Below, piece after piece: positions 16,542-26,219 of a DNA stretch of 64,000 bases. The DNA is from Pirellula sp. (GTDB taxonomy: Bacteria > Planctomycetota > Planctomycetia > Pirellulales > PNKZ01), in NCBI GenBank assembly GCA_013822735.1, contig PNKZ01000001.1:248001-312000 (forward strand), given 5' to 3'. Under the pieces are notes generated by a model. That model searched no databases. It was not told where the DNA came from and saw only the letters and a list, made by a program, of their open reading frames with translations. Numbering within the stretch: position 1 is the stretch's first letter; each line of letters begins with the position of its first letter. A program made the position numbers and the translations under genes.

Positions 16542-19500
16542 TCATCTCCAGTCGCCCGACAACGAAAATGCCGCCCAGTAGCGAGGACTGGTGCGAACTT
16601 TAACGTCCTCCGGAGCGTCGGCGCCGCGGATCACTTCGGGATGATTGAGGAGATAGAGCTGCGCTTCACGCAGTGCGTCGAGCCGCGACAGCTCCTTTTC
16701 CCATAGGTTGCAATAAAACCGTTCCATCAAAAGTCGCGTCATAAGGTCGTCGACTTTCCAGTAGGTCGCGACGGTCGTTCGGGCTCCGGCTACTTGAAAT
16801 GCTCGCTGAACACCCAAGAGCCCTTCACCACCGGCAGTTTCCCCTAAGCCCGTATCGCACGCACTAAGGACGACGGTATCGACGGCGCTCAAATCGAGTA
16901 CGCCGATCTCCTGCGCGGTGAGGATTCCGTCATCTGAGTTCCGACTCGGGTTGCGATTGGCGCCGGCGAGCGCCAGCCCTGAAAGTAGTCCCGGGTTCTC
17001 TCCGACGATCGGCTCCTCACGAAGGGCAAGGAAATCCCTTCCACGTTGGCCGCCGCTACGAATCCCGACTGCCGAGGAGTGTTCGGCCCCGGCAAAGAAA
17101 CCATGAGTCGCTATATGAAGGTGCCGGTACCCGGGAGCCCATTCTCGAAAGCTACTCTCATTCGCTTCTCCGCGTACGATCGAACGCGGATCGTCCGGCG
17201 TCGTCTCGAAGAGTCGGGCGTATATGTCTTTAATTGCCGCGATTTCACCAGCCGTATTTGCCAGCGGATCGAATCGGCGATCATCGGTCGGCGCGCGGTT
17301 CTCTCCGGGAAGCCGTGGACGCTTTTTCTTCGGATTCGTCGAATCCGTCGCGTCTCCGGCATCGTAGTCGACGTCGCCAATCAGTAAGAGCTCCCGAGTA
17401 ATCTGCCGTTTACCTGCGTCGTTCACCAAGGTCGGTAATAGTTGCGGGACTGGAATCGTGGCGAGGCGATGCTCTTCCAACAGGAACGTTCCCGGCTCTC
17501 TTCCCGGTAAGGCGCCCAGGGGCAAACGGCCGAGAGCGCCGTCGGTCGAGACGAGGATGGCCTTAGCCCCGGCTAGTGCCGGCAGAAGCGGATCCCAAAG
17601 AGTTGCCCGTAACCGTCGTCCCGCTTCTATTCCTGAAGGATCCATCCCAAAAGCAGTTCGCCAAACCCTGATCGCCGTGTTCACCGGCGCGGCTGGACCG
17701 AGCGCGAACATCCTCACTCGGTCGGTTGGCCGTTCCGTGTGTCGGACCACGAATGCGATCCACTGTCGCTCGTAGGTCGGTGACAGGCCCGGCTTTTGCG
17801 GAGGAGTCGTACGCATGAACTCCAGGAAGTCGACTAATGCGGCATCCTTAGGGAGTGCGGACACGAGGTCTTCGAGCGTCACGTCGCTTGTCGCTTTGCG
17901 AAAGTCGGCGCTCCGGGCGCTTAGTTCCGCTTCCAAGCGTTCTTTCTCCGCCGCGAGGTCTCCCAGTTTCTCGCGCCAGCCGATCGGTTGCGCTTCCGTC
18001 TCCGGGCGGACTCGACTCAGCGACGCCAGCTGACCGGCGGTGCGTTGCAGCTTGCCGAACAATTCAGCAACTGCCGGGTCCTCTGCCGCGAGACGCATTC
18101 CGCGTTGTCGGACCAGCGTCGCCCCTTTCCAGGCCAGCACTTCGCTAAACACATTCGAAACGTCGGCCGCAGAACTCACGGCGAGCGAAACGTAGTTGTC
18201 CAACTGATATCGAAGGCTTTGTCCCATTGCGAGTTGTTGTCGCTCGGATTGAACGACCGATGCCGATTCGAGCGAACGTCGCGAGATTCGCAAGGCTTGG
18301 CGGTAAAGCGATTCCGCCTGTGCTCGATTGCCGGTCGCTGTATAGACGGCGGCAAGACTATGCAGGCTTGAGGCGTAGTCGGGATGATGCTCGCCGAGCA
18401 CCTTCTTCAAGATATCGCATGTCTGGGTGAGCAATCTCTCAGCTTTTGCAAAGTCTCCCGTGCTGTAGCTCAGAGCTCCCAGGCCATGCAAACTCGACGC
18501 GTAATCGGGATCGGCCTCACCGAGCGCTTGCTTGCGAATATCGCACGCCCCCGCCAGAAGCGGCTCCGCTTGCGCGTAATCGCCTTTGCGGAGATAGAGC
18601 AGACCGAGGAAATGCAAGCTGGTCGCGTAGTCGAGCGACCAGTCGTCTAATGCTGTTTTGCGAATCTCAAGGATTTGAACGTAAAGTGGCTCAGCCCGCG
18701 CAAAATCGCCGATGGAAACGTACAACGTCGCCAGACACAGCAGACTTCTTGCGTATTGGAGATGTGTTTCCCCTAAGACTTGCTTCCTGATCTCACAGGC
18801 GCTCCGATAAAGACCCTCTGCCCGAGCGTAGTCGCCCATTCTTTCGTAAAGAAGTCCCAGATTGTATTGGCTCTGAGCAAAGTTCGGGTGACGGTCGCCG
18901 AGCGCCGCGTGATAGACGTCTCGGCTCTGAGTGTAGAGCGGTTCGGCGCGCGCGTAGTCGCCGAAGTAATACCACTGCAACGCCAGATCGTTCACGCTCG
19001 TCGCGTAATAAGGATGCTGGTCGCCGAGAATTCGCTTTCGTATATCGCAAACCTGCTGCGCCTTAGCGATTGCCTCGGTCAGCGTTTCCCGCGTTAAGAA
19101 CGTAAGTAGTCGTGCCCGCTGGAGATCGACGCGCTCCGCCGGAGTAAACGACTGAAGTTTGTGCGTGTATTCCAGCGCCACCCGGGCGTCGGCCGTTCGC
19201 CAATGTTCTGCGCCGTGACGCTGCTTGGTCCACTGCCAGATTTCGTCGCGCAAAGCCTCGGCTTTGGGCCACTGCTCCGCATGCTCTTGAATCTCTGCGA
19301 GCCAAGCGATCAGGATAATCGAGTTGTCATTCGTCGTCGGAACGGCTTCGCGAAAGGCCGCTAAGGCTCGACCTCCGGCTTCCGCCGCTTCGCTGAGCTT
19401 TCCGGTCCCGCGAAGGAGATTGGCTTCGTAAATCAATCGTCCGACTTGTTGTGCCTGGTCGGCCGGTGCCGTGGTTTGAGCGGCGACAAGCGGCTGGGAT

Positions 19501-19580
19501 GCGACCAGGATCGCGCACGATACCACGAGCCAAACTATGCGCTGCGCGGTAAGTCGACGAGAAGCTACGGTAGGGAACAT
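16542..19580 (-). CDS. Secreted TPR-CHAT protein (caspase-like protease fold)
   Basis: 1012 residues from the ATG at 19580. Residues ~1-34 are a signal peptide (LVVSCAILVASQPLVAA). Residues ~170-435 hold six 42-residue TPR units of kinesin-light-chain type, each with a pattern like GDYARAEPLY and IRKQVLGETHPDYA. A helical linker follows (~440-560). The C-terminal ~400 residues are a CHAT domain, related to caspases and separase, with the catalytic pair His826 in HLHIATHGFF and Cys908 in VLSACDTGLGE; both are intact. TPR-CHAT proteins are proteases controlled by partners bound to the TPRs, and some act with type III-E CRISPR effectors, but no CRISPR genes are present here. An exported copy implies a periplasmic target. 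It stands alone next to the tRNA scar. Confidence 0.92.
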   Translation of the reverse strand: MFPTVASRRLTAQRIVWLVVSCAILVASQPLVAAQTTAPADQAQQVGRLIYEANLLRGTGKLSEAAEAGGRALAAFREAVPTTNDNSIILIAWLAEIQEHAEQWPKAEALRDEIWQWTKQRHGAEHWRTADARVALEYTHKLQSFTPAERVDLQRARLLTFLTRETLTEAIAKAQQVCDIRKRILGDQHPYYATSVNDLALQWYYFGDYARAEPLYTQSRDVYHAALGDRHPNFAQSQYNLGLLYERMGDYARAEGLYRSACEIRKQVLGETHLQYARSLLCLATLYVSIGDFARAEPLYVQILEIRKTALDDWSLDYATSLHFLGLLYLRKGDYAQAEPLLAGACDIRKQALGEADPDYASSLHGLGALSYSTGDFAKAERLLTQTCDILKKVLGEHHPDYASSLHSLAAVYTATGNRAQAESLYRQALRISRRSLESASVVQSERQQLAMGQSLRYQLDNYVSLAVSSAADVSNVFSEVLAWKGATLVRQRGMRLAAEDPAVAELFGKLQRTAGQLASLSRVRPETEAQPIGWREKLGDLAAEKERLEAELSARSADFRKATSDVTLEDLVSALPKDAALVDFLEFMRTTPPQKPGLSPTYERQWIAFVVRHTERPTDRVRMFALGPAAPVNTAIRVWRTAFGMDPSGIEAGRRLRATLWDPLLPALAGAKAILVSTDGALGRLPLGALPGREPGTFLLEEHRLATIPVPQLLPTLVNDAGKRQITRELLLIGDVDYDAGDATDSTNPKKKRPRLPGENRAPTDDRRFDPLANTAGEIAAIKDIYARLFETTPDDPRSIVRGEANESSFREWAPGYRHLHIATHGFFAGAEHSSAVGIRSGGQRGRDFLALREEPIVGENPGLLSGLALAGANRNPSRNSDDGILTAQEIGVLDLSAVDTVVLSACDTGLGETAGGEGLLGVQRAFQVAGARTTVATYWKVDDLMTRLLMERFYCNLWEKELSRLDALREAQLYLLNHPEVIRGADAPEDVKVRTSPRYWAAFSLSGDWR

Positions 19581-20065
19581 GGCGTTGGCTTCAAACGGAG
19601 CAGGTTGTTCCGAGTTCTACAACGTCGTTCAATGGATCGAAGTATGAACCGAGCGTCAAAAAGGCAATATATCACGGGGGATGTGGCAAGCAGACTCGTT
19701 TTCTCACGCTGCCTGCCACGGATCCTTGCCCCTCTGAAAGACTTGTTTTTCCAGCGTCTCGACTGAACCAAAGTCGGGGCTAGGTCAGTATGCGGGCAGT
19801 CACGGACTTCAGCTTGCGCTTGTCGGCGGGCGTTCGTCATTGCGCGTTCGAGTTTACGTACGCCGGCGCGGTACATAGGGACAGCTTTGGTGCTCCTCCG
19901 AATCGAATAAAATCGGACGGTCCTAACGCATCTCACCGCCTCTGAGATGACGATCATGTTGCGACGTGATAGTCTAGCCGTAGGTCTCGCCAATTGCCGC
20001 TCGTCCCTTGAAGAGCGGCTCGCAGGGTAACGCCATGTCTGCACGCTTCCATCGTGATATCTAGC
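19581..20065. other. Non-coding gap between divergent genes
   Basis: It separates the divergently transcribed CHAT and FAD-oxidoreductase genes and must hold both promoters. At 19773-19794 a stretch reading CGGGGCTAGGTCAGTATGCG resembles a diverged CATACTAGCCCCG-family arm with a small insertion. No open frame looks coding and no clear promoter pair is seen. Confidence 0.4.
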
Positions 20066-21697
20066 ATGAAATCCTCATCGCGTTCGACCCGTCGCCGGTT
20101 TCTACAAAGATCGACAGCCTTGGCGACGTCGTTGCCGGCGACTGTCGCTTGGCTCGGTTCACCCGCAGCATTCGCCGCCGATCCGAAGGCGGGCGCTTCG
20201 GCGACGTGTGAGGTCCTGGTCTACGGCAGCACGCCGGGCGGCATCTGCGCCGCGATCGAAGCTGCGCGGCGCGGTTGCAAAGTCGTACTCGCCTGTCCTT
20301 ATAATCGCCCCGGCGGTATGGCCGCGTCCGGGCTTTCGACGACCGACGCCGTGCGGCCCGAACTCTTCGGCGGACTCGTCGCCGAGTTCATTGCCCGCGT
20401 TCGCACATATTATGAGCGAAAGCTCGGTCGCAATTCGCCGCAGTGGCCGCTAGTGAAAGACGGCTGGTTCTACGAGCCTTCGGTAGCCGAACGAGCATTC
20501 GACGAAATGCTCGCCGGCGAGGAGAGCCGAATTGATTACCGGCGAGGCGCACATTTGCTCACGGCCGCAACATCAGAAGGAAGAATCACGCAGGTCGTGC
20601 TGGAGCTAGCCGACGGTAAGAAGCTGACCGTCACAGCCAAGACTTTCATCGACGGCACGTATGAAGGTGACCTGGCCGCAGCGGCGAAAGTGCCGTACCG
20701 TGTCGGCCGTGAAGGACGCGACGAATACGGCGAGTCGCTCGCCGGAATTCACTACATGAATTCGAAGACCGGTGAACAGATCATGACGCCCGACACCGGC
20801 GAGCCGTCGCCGGCGATTCAGGCTTTCTGTGCGCGATGTATTTTCACCGACGACGAAGCAAAGAGAATTCCGATTGAAAAGCCCGCTACGTACGACCTAC
20901 ATGAAGTCGACTATCTGCCGCTCCTAGGCGATTTCAATTCCGGTCGATATAAGAGCTGGGGGAAGGGAACGCCGCTGCCAAATCGCAAATTCCAGCAGAA
21001 CGGCGGCATTGATCGCCCTACGAGCTTGAATCTACCCGGCGTCAGTTGGGCTTGGCCCGAGGCCGATCGTCGTCATCGGGCGCAGCTCGCGCAGTTCCAC
21101 GTCGACCATGCCGCAGGCTTGCTGTGGTTCTTGGGAAATGATCCTCGCGTGCCGTCACACGTTCGCAGGCTGATCGGACCACTTGGTCTGCATCAGGACG
21201 AGTTCGCTGACACCGGCGGTTGGCCATGGCAAATTTACGTGCGACAAGGGCGGCGGATCGAAGGGAGGGCGCTGGTGACACAGCACAATTTCATCAAAGA
21301 TTCCCGAACCGGCCGAACGCCGCGAGTCGAACAGGCCGTAGCGCTCGGCGAACATTCGTTCGACATTCATCCGTGCCACGATCGTCGCTTCGCCGTCGAA
21401 GGTTTTCTCGAAGGGGTACTATGGTATCCGAAGAAGGCATTCGGTCCCGCTCAACCGGGTCAAGTTCCTTGGGGCGCACTGCTGCCGAAAACGATCGACA
21501 ACCTCATCGTCCCCGTCGCGCTCTCAGCGACGCACGTCGCGTTTAGCGTACTGCGCATGGAACCGGTTTGGATGACGACCGGTCAGTTGGCCGGTCTCGC
21601 GGCGGCCGTCGCGAAAGAAAATGACTGCGACGTTGCATCGATTGATCCCCACCCGCTACCGAAGACGCTCGGCATTACGACGGAACCGCCGGTATAA
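20066..21697 (+). CDS. Tat-exported FAD-dependent oxidoreductase (FAD_oxidored type)
   Basis: 543 residues from the ATG at 20066; a GTG at 20054 is possible. A twin-arginine signal, STRRRFLQRSTALATSLPAT, lies at about residues 7-26. Next comes the dinucleotide-binding fold CEVLVYGSTPGGICAAIEAA, a variant of GxGxxG in which one Gly is Ser-Thr-Pro-Gly-Gly, as in the FAD_oxidored family (PF12831). GGMAASGLSTTDAV and KTFIDGTYEGDLAAAAKVPY are further family marks, and PVALSATHVAFSVLRMEPVW is the C-terminal FAD contact region. The family is linked to xanthan-lyase-like and sugar-oxidising systems in planctomycetes, but the substrate is unknown. It is a single gene, converging with the DUF1080 gene. 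Confidence 0.88.
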   Translation: MKSSSRSTRRRFLQRSTALATSLPATVAWLGSPAAFAADPKAGASATCEVLVYGSTPGGICAAIEAARRGCKVVLACPYNRPGGMAASGLSTTDAVRPELFGGLVAEFIARVRTYYERKLGRNSPQWPLVKDGWFYEPSVAERAFDEMLAGEESRIDYRRGAHLLTAATSEGRITQVVLELADGKKLTVTAKTFIDGTYEGDLAAAAKVPYRVGREGRDEYGESLAGIHYMNSKTGEQIMTPDTGEPSPAIQAFCARCIFTDDEAKRIPIEKPATYDLHEVDYLPLLGDFNSGRYKSWGKGTPLPNRKFQQNGGIDRPTSLNLPGVSWAWPEADRRHRAQLAQFHVDHAAGLLWFLGNDPRVPSHVRRLIGPLGLHQDEFADTGGWPWQIYVRQGRRIEGRALVTQHNFIKDSRTGRTPRVEQAVALGEHSFDIHPCHDRRFAVEGFLEGVLWYPKKAFGPAQPGQVPWGALLPKTIDNLIVPVALSATHVAFSVLRMEPVWMTTGQLAGLAAAVAKENDCDVASIDPHPLPKTLGITTEPPV

Positions 21698-21948
21698 GTC
21701 CGAACCCTTAGCCAAAAGAGTTACCGCCTACGGATCTGCGTTGCGGCGCGACGGCGACTCGATGAGTAGGTATTCACATGGGGGGTCAGGAATTCGAACG
21801 ATTGTACGAACTTGGTTCGTGCTTCATTGTCGATCCTCCGGGGCTCATTGGGCCGATTCCCGATAGAGATATATAAGAGCTCCTTAGTCTACACGCGGTT
21901 TTCATGCCGACCTTCGACCCCATTGAAGCCATGCCCGGGCGACGGTCG

Positions 21949-22728
21949 CTACTTCGGTGTTTTTACCGACTCGCTTGGCTTCTTTGCCTTTTCCAGCATG
22001 CCGCGGACCCGCGCCTGCTCTTTTTCCAACGCGGCGCCCGTCACGGGCAGGGGCCGGAAGTTGGAGTCGGGCGTGAGCTTCTCGTCTGCGGGAATTGTGC
22101 GCAGTCGCAGATTTCGGAAAGAGACATCCTGGCCGTGATCTTGAAGAAGCAGCTTGCCGCCGCGCCCCGTCAGGTCGCCACCGCGGATGCGCAGTAATTC
22201 GACCTCCGCCGCCCAGTTCGGATCGTTGTAATCAAAAGAGAGCACGCGCTGCTCATTGAGCCAATGCTCGATCACGCTTCCCTTGCACAAGATTCGAGCC
22301 GTATTCCATTCGCCGTGTGGACGGGCGACGCGCTTGCTCGGAGCCATGCAAAAGAAGATGGACGCGGCTGACTGACGCGGATTCTCGCCGTAGGGACTGT
22401 TCTCGTCGTCCAGCACTTGGTACTCGACTTGTCCCGGCCGATAGTAGACGCCGCTGTTGCAGCCCTTGGAGACTTTCCAATCGAAGCGCAATTCGAAGTC
22501 ATCCGGAATCAGTTGGGCTTCGTAGGTCAATTGCCCCGAAGGGCGAACGCGCGCGAACGCTCCGTCTTGAATCACCCAATTGCCGCTCTGTTTCCAGCCC
22601 GTAAATGTCTTGCCGTCACTGAGCGAAACGAATCCGAGCTTTTCCTCAGCGGGATCGAGCGCCCACGCAGGCATGGCTGAGATTGAATACAGACAAACCA
22701 GTGTGGCGAGCAAGTATGTTCGATGCAT
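21949..22728 (-). CDS. DUF1080 (3-keto-disaccharide hydrolase-like) exported protein
   Basis: 259 residues from the ATG at 22728; a TTG at 22743 is possible. Signal peptide at residues 1-24 (LLATLVCLYSISAMPAWA). The DUF1080 core is a concanavalin-like beta-sandwich: FVSLSDGKTFTGWKQSGNWV, DDFELRFDWKVSKGCNSGVY, YRPGQVEYQVLDDENSPYGE and a C-terminal LLLQDHGQDVSFRNLRLRTI. Members bind carbohydrate, and some cleave 3-keto-glycosides formed by dehydrogenases. The last ~45 residues (from SNFRPLPV) are a charged, probably helical tail outside the domain. The gene follows the dehydrogenase gene by 66 bases, so a role downstream of sugar oxidation is likely but inferred. Confidence 0.9.
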   Translation of the reverse strand: MHRTYLLATLVCLYSISAMPAWALDPAEEKLGFVSLSDGKTFTGWKQSGNWVIQDGAFARVRPSGQLTYEAQLIPDDFELRFDWKVSKGCNSGVYYRPGQVEYQVLDDENSPYGENPRQSAASIFFCMAPSKRVARPHGEWNTARILCKGSVIEHWLNEQRVLSFDYNDPNWAAEVELLRIRGGDLTGRGGKLLLQDHGQDVSFRNLRLRTIPADEKLTPDSNFRPLPVTGAALEKEQARVRGMLEKAKKPSESVKTPK

Positions 22729-22794
22729 AGGGGGGGTGCGCAATTGTGTTGTGATAGGGAGCTGGCGGGAAAATTCGACGTGGGGCGGGGGCGA

Positions 22795-25602
22795 TCACTT
22801 AGGTTTCTTCGGCGTGACAGGCTGAGCGATAGGCGCGGGCCCGGCCTCGAGAAACGTGAGAAGGTCGAGAACTTCCGACTTATTGAGCACGTTGACAAGA
22901 CCGGTCGGCATCGCCGAGAGTTTGGAGACTTCTTGTTCCTCGATCGACGACTTGTCAATCTTCGTCACGTCGTGCGGCCTGAGGAGATTGTGGACAACGA
23001 AAACCGAGTCGGCGTCTTCCTTGACGATTACGCCGGTCACGGTTTCTCCGCTATCGAGAACAAACTGCATCGTTTGAAACTTCGGATGGATCGCGCTCGA
23101 CGGTTCCAGAATCTGCTGCAACAGGCTCTTACCCTGAAGCTTCTTCACGGTCTCGGCCAAATCGGGACCAAGCGTTGCACCAAATCCCGCAACGGCGTGG
23201 CACTGCAGACACTGTGCCTTCATGAACGCGTGGGTTCCCCTCGCGAGGGCGAGCGGTTCGGCCGGTTCGCGAGTAAAACGCTCGCCGACCTCCGGAAAGT
23301 CTCTCAAGGCCCAAGCCAAATTACTGGTCGAGCGGTGCGACATCTCCTTCTTCGCAAACTCCGGATCAGAGGCCTTCGTTACGTATTGAACGACGTCTTT
23401 GACTTGCTTCTCGGTCAACGATGCGCCGACCGGAGGCATAAGATTCGCCGCATAGCCATCCACGAGTTGGGCGTTGGGTTCCAGAATCGATTGTTTGAGA
23501 TACTTCGCGTCGGCAAGGATTTCTTGCATGTTGCCCGTTTCGGCATCGCGTATTTTTCGCGTCGAACCGACAAGTCCGACGAACGTCGGGCCGATGGATT
23601 TGAGTCCGTCGAGAGTGTGACACGAGGCGCAGTAGTTTCGATACAGCACCCGCCCGGCGTTCCCCTCGGAAAAACGGAAGTGTGGAGTTGAGGTTGTCGG
23701 CACGACCGAAGGCGCGGGACTGACGGCGCCCGGATGGTTGCGTGGGATACGATTTATGGTGTACCAAAACTCGCCGGTCCAAAGCGAAAGACCTGCCGCC
23801 GAGGGCAGCGTCTCGGGGATGCGGACGTGCAGCACATCTCCTTCACTGAGGTCGGCAATTTCAAGAAATACTCGACGACGGTCCGCCGAGACCGTCGCCG
23901 AGCGAACCGGAGTGCGACGATGCCGGACCTTAGCGCCGCCGTAAGTCTGCGTTCCCTGATAGGTCCAGCGCGTTACGTAATACCCCTCGGGATCCCAGCC
24001 GCTTCTTTCGGCGAGCGGCAGCGTGAGCTCGATTTCTAAACCGTTCGATCGTAGGCGAGCGGCCAACGGTTCAAATACCTCTTTGCCCGTGTAGCGGATG
24101 TGCGAAAGGCCGCTCACGCGATGAATAAACTCCTTATCCGATCCCCGGGCGATTCCCCCGGCGAAAACATCACCGGAATCAGTCAGGGCGAAGCGATGGA
24201 AGAGATGCCGAAAGCCCTGTGAAAACGGGAAGACCGCCCCCTGAGTGACGCCTTCAACCTCTTCCAAAAACGAGCGTTGCAGACCGCCGAACGTCGCGTC
24301 GCCGAAGAGAACTTGGCCTGCATACGGTCCCCAACTTGCGGGCAGCAGGAACGGTTCGGTCGGTGAATTGGCGATCTCCCCTTGCGGCAGCCAAACCGCC
24401 GGCGGCGTCGCTTCCATGCGATCGAACGGATGCCAAGGCTCACGACTGCGGAATTGATAAAACGCCCCGGATTTCACAGCAATGAGTTTGTTGGCGGGAA
24501 GCCACTCACCTTGATTATCGGTGACTAACAATGCGCCGCGCGGTCCGAGCCCGATGCCGTCGGGCGTTCGCAAACCGCCGGCGACGATCTCCGTCTTGCC
24601 CGTGTCGACGTGCACCTTGATCACGCTGCCGCGGAGCGGTGCCTGACGATTGTCCTTATCGCGGGCAGTCATCCCGACGCTGGAGGAAAACAGCAGATGC
24701 GAGTCCTGCACGACGGCACCGAAGAGATACTCGTGATAATCCATCGTGCAAGGCCAATCATGCGACAAGCAACGATAGGTTTCGAACGTACCGTCACCGT
24801 CTTCATCGAGCAGTTCCGTGACTTCGTTCTTTTCCGTGACGAAGATGCGACCGTCCGCGACGGCTAATCCCATCGGTTCCGAAAGGCCCTGCGCGAGGCG
24901 GCGGAACTTCGGTGGGGCGTGTTGAGGAATCGCACCGATGTCTAATGCGTAGAGGTCGCCGTCCCAAGTTGTGAAAATCAACTCACGCGGCCCACGCATC
25001 GCCATGCCGCTGATACGAAGCGTGAGCGATTCGTCACGCAGGTCGCTCACGGCGAGTGCCGGATGCAATGAAGCCAGTTTCTGACCAAACCCGGGTATCG
25101 CATCGGGCGAGGCCGGTTCCTTCGGCTCGTCTGCGAGCGATAGATTTCCCGCCGTTTCACTGGTGAGTTCGAGTTTGCGAAAGCGCAACGGGTGGTCGTA
25201 CTTCCGATTCGACGGCGGTACGAGCAACACTAAGACCGGCAGTCCTGGTCGCACGCGAAACTTGCCCAACTCGACACGCGCCCACTCGTCGGGCTTCGTG
25301 ACCGGCACTTCCCAGAAGACATCCTTGCCGTCAAAGGAAAGCTGATACGACTGATCGAGCGGTGCCGAGCAACTATAATCGATCGACACGGTTACTTGCT
25401 CTTCGCGACTTGCCTGCACGTACCAACCGATGATCGAACCGCGCCCCTTTTTGATCTCCAGCACGTCGCCGGCGTAGACATTGGGTCCTTTGGAAAAGAT
25501 CTTCGTCGCGGGAAGGTCTAAAGTGCGCGACGGCTCCGCGGCCTGGAGAATTGTTCCGACAAGGCAAAGCAGCGACAAAATGAACGTCAAGGTGTGCTTC
25601 AT
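22795..25602 (-). CDS. Large periplasmic beta-propeller dehydrogenase with two c-type heme motifs
   Basis: 935 residues. Signal peptide 1-21 (ends TILQA). Residues ~25-150 form a beta-sandwich resembling a carbohydrate-binding module. Residues ~185-500 look like an NHL or soluble-glucose-dehydrogenase propeller (MAMRGPRELIFTTWDGDLYA, EPMGLAVADGRIFVTEKNEV, LRTPDGIGLGPRGALLVTDN). Two CxxCH motifs follow: CASCH at about residue 655, with MPPVGASLTEKQVKDVVQYV as the distal Met region, and CLQCH at about 797, in the planctomycete heme-binding module that ends with LNKSEVLDLLTFLEAG. Electrons from a sugar or alcohol would pass to the respiratory chain; the substrate is unknown. Its ATG overlaps the stop of the gene at 25599-26219 as ATGA. 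Confidence 0.9.
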   Translation of the reverse strand: MKHTLTFILSLLCLVGTILQAAEPSRTLDLPATKIFSKGPNVYAGDVLEIKKGRGSIIGWYVQASREEQVTVSIDYSCSAPLDQSYQLSFDGKDVFWEVPVTKPDEWARVELGKFRVRPGLPVLVLLVPPSNRKYDHPLRFRKLELTSETAGNLSLADEPKEPASPDAIPGFGQKLASLHPALAVSDLRDESLTLRISGMAMRGPRELIFTTWDGDLYALDIGAIPQHAPPKFRRLAQGLSEPMGLAVADGRIFVTEKNEVTELLDEDGDGTFETYRCLSHDWPCTMDYHEYLFGAVVQDSHLLFSSSVGMTARDKDNRQAPLRGSVIKVHVDTGKTEIVAGGLRTPDGIGLGPRGALLVTDNQGEWLPANKLIAVKSGAFYQFRSREPWHPFDRMEATPPAVWLPQGEIANSPTEPFLLPASWGPYAGQVLFGDATFGGLQRSFLEEVEGVTQGAVFPFSQGFRHLFHRFALTDSGDVFAGGIARGSDKEFIHRVSGLSHIRYTGKEVFEPLAARLRSNGLEIELTLPLAERSGWDPEGYYVTRWTYQGTQTYGGAKVRHRRTPVRSATVSADRRRVFLEIADLSEGDVLHVRIPETLPSAAGLSLWTGEFWYTINRIPRNHPGAVSPAPSVVPTTSTPHFRFSEGNAGRVLYRNYCASCHTLDGLKSIGPTFVGLVGSTRKIRDAETGNMQEILADAKYLKQSILEPNAQLVDGYAANLMPPVGASLTEKQVKDVVQYVTKASDPEFAKKEMSHRSTSNLAWALRDFPEVGERFTREPAEPLALARGTHAFMKAQCLQCHAVAGFGATLGPDLAETVKKLQGKSLLQQILEPSSAIHPKFQTMQFVLDSGETVTGVIVKEDADSVFVVHNLLRPHDVTKIDKSSIEEQEVSKLSAMPTGLVNVLNKSEVLDLLTFLEAGPAPIAQPVTPKKPK

Positions 25603-26219
25603 GGGAGCGTAAGTCGATGCCAGAGCGTGCCCGTGATGGAAGGAGCGACCTCTCCGTCCGTCGTGGTTTTCCAGGCCTGACGTGCACCGGCCGGAGGAAG
25701 CAAAGTCTCACCCGGCGGCAGAGATACGACACGCAATTCGCGCACGACGCGGTCGACCGTCGGCGCTGCTGTCAGTGGGACACGTTCAAACAGTTTTAAG
25801 ACCCCGTTATCGTGCCGGAGTTCCCACCTGAGTTCGATATGATCCTTCTGTTGCGAACAGCCGACATAACGGACCGATAGTGGTATGGTCGACTTGCCGC
25901 GGCGCAACTCCCATCCGGAATCTGACTCATCTTCAAACCAAGTCGCTCCGGTTGATCGAGTTACGAAACCAGACTTGATCAACCCCGACTTGCCTGCCGG
26001 CGCTTGCCAAGTCTTAAGGATCGTGGCCCGTTCTAGGTCGTAACCCATCCAGACATCGGTACCTTGCCGGATTGCCAGTGACCTCGGCTTTCCATCCAGA
26101 CTTAGTCGACTGACGATTTCCGGAGCAAACGGCGAGGCTTGGCCCGACGTCTCCGCCGCAATGAGGGCTGCTGATCGTGTCAGCAGTAGAGCGGTGCAAA
26201 GTAGTAGCGGATAATTCAT
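25599..26219 (-). CDS. Exported partner protein of the propeller dehydrogenase
   Basis: 206 residues from the ATG at 26219; a TTG at 26234 is possible. Residues 1-22 are a signal peptide (LLLCTALLLTRSAALIAAE). The rest is a beta-rich domain with TDVWMGYDLERATILKTWQA and LRRGKSTIPLSVRYVGCSQQ. I know this domain mainly as the N-terminal part of, or neighbour to, planctomycete and verrucomicrobial c-type cytochrome dehydrogenases, so it may be a subunit. No cofactor motif is present. Its stop overlaps the start of the dehydrogenase by 4 bases, so translation is probably coupled. It is the first gene of a three-gene cluster that ends with DUF1080. Confidence 0.78.
   Translation of the reverse strand: MNYPLLLCTALLLTRSAALIAAETSGQASPFAPEIVSRLSLDGKPRSLAIRQGTDVWMGYDLERATILKTWQAPAGKSGLIKSGFVTRSTGATWFEDESDSGWELRRGKSTIPLSVRYVGCSQQKDHIELRWELRHDNGVLKLFERVPLTAAPTVDRVVRELRVVSLPPGETLLPPAGARQAWKTTTDGEVAPSITGTLWHRLTLP

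Noticed and set aside
16542-19580. CHAT protein as part of a type III-E CRISPR (Craspase) system
   Set aside because: No CRISPR repeats, no gRAMP-like gene and no cas genes nearby, and the protein has an export signal.
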